Shown in pieces: positions 60,867 through 64,000 of a DNA stretch of 64,000 nucleotides. The notes under the pieces are model-generated. The model was given only the letters and a program-made list of their open reading frames with translations. It was not told where the DNA came from and did not search any database. Every line of letters begins with the position of its first letter. Position 1 is the first letter of the stretch. This DNA is from Candidatus Borrelia undatumii (GTDB taxonomy: Bacteria; Spirochaetota; Spirochaetia; Borreliales; Borreliaceae): contig NZ_CP086555.2 in assembly GCF_020882015.2 (NCBI RefSeq), positions 248,001 to 312,000 on the forward strand, read 5' to 3'. Both the position numbers and the translations under genes were made by a program.

Positions 60867-61922
60867 TCATCTAATCTTGAGAGTACTTAAAGCAAGTATA
60901 GCGAATATTAAACCTATTATCCAAAACCTAATAACAACCTGCATTTCAGACCAACCAAGCTCTTCAAAATGGTGATGAAGTGGAGCCATCCTAAATATTC
61001 TTTTCCTAGTCTTCTTATACACAAGTACCTGAATAATTACAGATAAGGTTTCAACCACAAAAACTCCTGAAAGGATCGCAAAAAGAATTTCACTTTTCAA
61101 AATTAAAGCAACCATTCCAAGTATTGCCCCAATCGACAAACTACCAGTATCCCCCATCATTATTTTAGCGGGGTAAGCATTAAACCACAAAAACCCAAAA
61201 CTACCTCCAAGCAAAGCTCCAAGAAATATTACAAGTTCTTCAGAACCTTTAATATTTGGGATACTCAAATAAGTCGCGAAATCCGCCCTGCTTGTAAGAT
61301 ACGCAATTATTATTAAAGCCCCTGTTATAACTATACTAAGGCCAATGGCAAGCCCATCAAGTCCATCTGTTAAATTAAAAGAATTAGAAGCAGATATCAA
61401 AATGAACATTCCAAAAGGAATATAAAAAAGACCTAAATCTAATTTGAAAGATTTAACAAATGGGAAATAAATCACACTAACATGCTCACTTCCGAAATAA
61501 TACAGAATACTAACTGAAACAAAAGAAAACAAAATTTGACCATAAATTTTAAATTTAGCATTAAGTCCGTCCGTGTTTTTTCTCTTTATCTTCAAAAAAT
61601 CATCCACAAACCCCAAACATGCAAAGCTAAACATTACAAAAAGAATAATTAGAAAGTATATATTTGCAGGGTTAGCCCAAAACAACAAAGAAACTAAAAC
61701 ACAGGAAAAAATTAGAATACCTCCCATAGTAGGAATTCCCATTTTTTCATTCAAATGTCGCCTAGGTCCTTCCTCTCTTAAGATTTGATCTAGTTTCAAT
61801 CTCTTAAGTTTCAAGATAATAAATGGGCCAACAAACAGGGCAAGCAAAAATGAAAAAATGGTGGCATAAGCCGCCCTGAAAGTAATATACTTAAGTAGCC
61901 TTAATCCTAGCAGATAAAACAT
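60867..61922 (-). CDS. mraY: phospho-MurNAc-pentapeptide transferase MraY
   Basis: 351 residues with about ten TM helices. Active-site motifs: FVDDFLKIKRKNTDGL (DD), SNSFNLTDGLDGLAIG (NxxNLTDGxDG), MMGDTGSLSIGAILG and the HHH loop PLHHHFEELGWSE. It transfers phospho-MurNAc-pentapeptide to undecaprenyl phosphate, forming lipid I. UppP, which recycles that carrier, is also encoded in this window. Lies 16 bases after murF's upstream neighbour and before ftsW. Corresponds to BB0303. Confidence 0.97.
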   Translation of the reverse strand: MFYLLGLRLLKYITFRAAYATIFSFLLALFVGPFIILKLKRLKLDQILREEGPRRHLNEKMGIPTMGGILIFSCVLVSLLFWANPANIYFLIILFVMFSFACLGFVDDFLKIKRKNTDGLNAKFKIYGQILFSFVSVSILYYFGSEHVSVIYFPFVKSFKLDLGLFYIPFGMFILISASNSFNLTDGLDGLAIGLSIVITGALIIIAYLTSRADFATYLSIPNIKGSEELVIFLGALLGGSFGFLWFNAYPAKIMMGDTGSLSIGAILGMVALILKSEILFAILSGVFVVETLSVIIQVLVYKKTRKRIFRMAPLHHHFEELGWSEMQVVIRFWIIGLIFAILALSTLKIR

Positions 61923-61938
61923 AAAGCCTCGTTAATCC

Positions 61939-63330
61939 CTAAATGTAGTCAAGAACCCTTTCAAGTCTATTTGCCCTTGATCCTTTAATGACAATAAAAC
62001 ATTGGGACTCTAGGCTCTTAACAAAAAAATCGATAAAATCTTCAAAACTATCAAAGTAATACAAATTATTTAAGTCTAAATTCTCGTTTTTCTTTATTTC
62101 TTGATATTCCTCCCCAATCAAAAAAACTTTCTCGAAATCCATTAAAATAATCTCTTGAACCACTGTTTTGTGAGCTTTATATGAAAATTCTCCAAGTTCT
62201 TTGAAACCTCCAAGAACAATAAATTTCTTGCCCTCAATATCAAGATCTAAAATCATCTTCTTTAAAGCCATAAAAGAACCCAAATTGCCATTATAAGAGT
62301 CATTTAAGACTAAATAATCCTTCACCCTCATAAACTCTGCTCTACCCCTTTGGAAATCAGTATTCATAAGTCCCTTTCTAATTTCATCCTCCTTAAGCCC
62401 AAGCAGCAAAGCTAGGTTGATGCAAGATATTGCATTAAAAATATTATGCCTACCTGGTAACAAAATAGAGTAATTAAAGCCCTTATAAGCAAAATCATAA
62501 GACAATTTATCATTGAATATTGAAAGCGAACCTACCTGCAGTTTATTGAATTCAAAATAGAAAATCTTACTACTTGGGCTCCTAGAATTGGCTATTTCTC
62601 TCAAATTAGAATGATAAGGACAACTCTCATTTAATATGACTATCCTAGTACTCTTGGTAATTATCCTACCTTTCTCAGAAGCAACTGTATCTAGGTTTTC
62701 AAATGACTGCATATGTGCATAGCTTATGTTTGTAATAACAACAATTTCAGGATTTAACATCTCAGAAAGAAGCTTCATCTCCCCAACATAACTAATCCCA
62801 ACCTCAAAAACAGCATATTCTTCATCACCCCTAGTTCTTAATATACTGAGGGGGAGCCCAATGTCTGAATTTAAATTCCCCCAAGTCTTGCAAGTCCTAT
62901 ACTTTTCAGATAATATGCTGTAAAGCATTTCTTTTGTTGTAGTCTTCCCGTTGCTACCAGTGATGGCTATCCTTTTAAAGTTCGTTTTTTTAATAAAATG
63001 CGATGCCAATTTCTGCAGGAAAGTGATTACACCTCTGGTAAGCAAAAAAACTAAATCATCTCTCTTTTCCAAATACTTAATACAGACAAGTTCATTTTCC
63101 ATAGAGCACACAAAACATTTAACACCAATATCAATCAAAGAATCAACGAAAGAAAACCCATCTACTCTATCCCCCTTACATGCAAAATAAAGACTACTGC
63201 TACTGTTATCTACAGTTATCTCACGGCTGTCAATCGAATAAAAGGACACAACCCTCTGCATACTACTTGAGCGACCAACAAACTTAATATCCTTGGAAGA
63301 ATTTAAAATATCTTCAACTTTTATATGCAC
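61939..63330 (-). CDS. murF: UDP-MurNAc-tripeptide D-Ala-D-Ala ligase MurF
   Basis: 463 residues, Mur-ligase fold. The N-terminal UDP-binding part has YSIDSREITVDNSSSSLYFA; the P-loop is ITGSNGKTTTKEMLYSILS; EVGISYVGEMKLLSEMLNPE and NISYAHMQSFENLDTVASEK are family segments; the C-terminal domain begins near FIVLGGFKELGEFSYKAH with LNDSYNGN earlier. It adds D-Ala-D-Ala to the muropeptide. murE, murD, murC and murG are not near it. Corresponds to BB0304. Confidence 0.94.
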   Translation of the reverse strand: MHIKVEDILNSSKDIKFVGRSSSMQRVVSFYSIDSREITVDNSSSSLYFACKGDRVDGFSFVDSLIDIGVKCFVCSMENELVCIKYLEKRDDLVFLLTRGVITFLQKLASHFIKKTNFKRIAITGSNGKTTTKEMLYSILSEKYRTCKTWGNLNSDIGLPLSILRTRGDEEYAVFEVGISYVGEMKLLSEMLNPEIVVITNISYAHMQSFENLDTVASEKGRIITKSTRIVILNESCPYHSNLREIANSRSPSSKIFYFEFNKLQVGSLSIFNDKLSYDFAYKGFNYSILLPGRHNIFNAISCINLALLLGLKEDEIRKGLMNTDFQRGRAEFMRVKDYLVLNDSYNGNLGSFMALKKMILDLDIEGKKFIVLGGFKELGEFSYKAHKTVVQEIILMDFEKVFLIGEEYQEIKKNENLDLNNLYYFDSFEDFIDFFVKSLESQCFIVIKGSRANRLERVLDYI

Positions 63331-63355
63331 TAAACACCCTCATCTAAAGAATCCA

Positions 63356-63610
63356 TTATTCAATAACATTTATATTCTTATTATCCCGCTTCTCTAAATC
63401 TAGATAATCTTGACTAAGTTCTTCTATCCTCTCAACACTTTCCAACTCATATATCACAGTCAATAGCCTAAGGTTCTCATCAACAATGTTAATTTGTTCT
63501 TTGTTTAAATCTTCAAGCTCTCGCAACTTCACAACATATCTAAAATTAAGATAAATATTAATGCATGCAACCACTGTCAATATTAAAATCAATAAATAAT
63601 AAAGCTTCAA
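63356..63610 (-). CDS. ftsL: FtsL-like small bitopic division protein
   Basis: 84 residues. One N-terminal TM helix (about 3-24, YYLLILILTVVACINIYLNF) and a coiled-coil leucine-rich stretch (about 28-70, LRELEDLNKEQINIVDENLR), then a short hydrophilic end. Topology, size and the place between rsmH and murF match FtsL, which forms a complex with FtsB/DivIC and FtsQ. Sequence alone is too diverged to prove it. ATG overlaps the rsmH stop by four bases. Corresponds to BB0305. Confidence 0.75.
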   Translation of the reverse strand: MKLYYLLILILTVVACINIYLNFRYVVKLRELEDLNKEQINIVDENLRLLTVIYELESVERIEELSQDYLDLEKRDNKNINVIE

Positions 63611-64000
63611 TTTTCCTCTATTCTTTTTACAGCTCTAAGCTTAGCGCTCCTTGATGCATTATTATATCTCTTCTCTTTAGCACTTGGAATTATGGGCTTT
63701 TTAGTCAACACAGAATACAAACCCTTATCCAAACCTTTAAAAAATTCTTTCACAATTTTATCTTCCAATGAATGAAAGGTGATAATAGCCAAAACCCCAT
63801 TCTTTGCCAAATTTTCCAACCACAACGGCAAACTTCTCTTCAACCTGAGAAGTTCATCATTGACATAAATTCTTAATGCCTGGAATGTCTTAGTCGCTGG
63901 ATTTATTTTAAAATCCATCCTAGGATAATCTCTCTTAATTATATTTTGCAACTCTAAAGTAGTTTCTATTTTTTTCACTCTCCTATTTTTCAGAATAGAT
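63607..64000 (-). CDS. rsmH: 16S rRNA m4C1402 methyltransferase RsmH, 5' part outside window
   Basis: Only the C-terminal 131 residues are present; the frame is open to the right edge. A GTG at 63978 is not the real start, because SILKNRRVKKIETTLELQNI is family sequence upstream of it. The conserved segment NPATKTFQALRIYVNDEL (PATRxFQALRIxVN) and FHSLEDKIVKEFF identify RsmH (MraW). It methylates N4 of C1402 in 16S rRNA. It is the usual first gene of the division cluster. Corresponds to BB0306. Confidence 0.95.
   Translation of the reverse strand, partial: SILKNRRVKKIETTLELQNIIKRDYPRMDFKINPATKTFQALRIYVNDELLRLKRSLPLWLENLAKNGVLAIITFHSLEDKIVKEFFKGLDKGLYSVLTKKPIIPSAKEKRYNNASRSAKLRAVKRIEEN

Noticed and set aside
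1-64000. Mobile elements, prophage, CRISPR arrays or restriction systems
   Set aside because: I looked for transposase, integrase, Cas and methylase motifs and for direct-repeat arrays and saw none; gene order is the conserved chromosomal one.

Overview
The window is a dense, AT-rich spirochaete chromosome segment that matches the conserved chromosomal gene order of the Lyme and relapsing-fever Borrelia (Borreliaceae). In B. burgdorferi numbering, recalled from memory, it spans about BB0246 to BB0306. The evidence is gene order (rdgB-pepF-pcs-dedA-leuS, lon-1, recJ, ftsK, uppP, slt, lepB, dnaK-2, the flgB-type flagellar operon, hslUV, dprA, ftsZ-ftsA-ftsQ-ftsW-mraY-murF), the AT-rich codons and the protein sequences. 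I cannot assign a species. I saw no insertion sequence, prophage, CRISPR array or plasmid-like segment, and no stretch over 300 bases without a gene.

Layout. Bases 1-803 hold the 5' part of an M23 peptidase gene read leftward. Bases 1022-9929 read rightward: nucleotide-pool cleanup (rdgB), peptidase (pepF), membrane lipid synthesis (pcs), a DedA protein, tRNA-Leu(GAG), leuS and an RND/MMPL exporter. lon reads leftward. From 12455 to 16445 rightward come a RecO-like gene, recJ, a second M23 peptidase and rpsU. From 16485 to 22961 leftward come ftsK, uppP, a lipoprotein lytic transglycosylase and an unusual acidic membrane protein. A TPR gene, a LysM/M23 peptidase and lepB then alternate in strand.

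From 26391 to the right edge every gene reads leftward with overlaps or tiny gaps. In the direction of transcription the run is rsmH (partial), ftsL, murF, mraY, ftsW, ftsQ, ftsA, ftsZ, a TPR lipoprotein, dprA, hslV, hslU, then flgB-flgC-fliE-fliF-fliG-fliH-fliI-fliJ-flbB-fliK-flgD-flgE-flbD-motA-motB-fliL-fliM-fliN-fliO-fliP-fliQ-fliR-flhB-flhA-flhF-flhG. It ends with five less-known genes: a two-TM protein, a FapA/DUF342 protein, a small orphan, a membrane-anchored HTH-like protein and a lid-less Hsp70. So wall and septum synthesis, quality-control protease and periplasmic flagellum lie in one colinear stretch. No flagellar sigma factor gene is present where other spirochaetes and Firmicutes often have one.

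The observations I consider most worth checking are: (i) the two-TM protein after flhG (30616-31119) ends in a tail that aligns without gaps with the FliG-binding C-terminus of FliF; (ii) the gene at 21819-22961 carries a detached Hsp70 substrate-binding-beta-like domain on a membrane anchor; (iii) a divergent RecO-like gene sits beside recJ; (iv) rpsU has an exceptionally extended Shine-Dalgarno sequence; (v) the first M23 gene has a G-rich leader.
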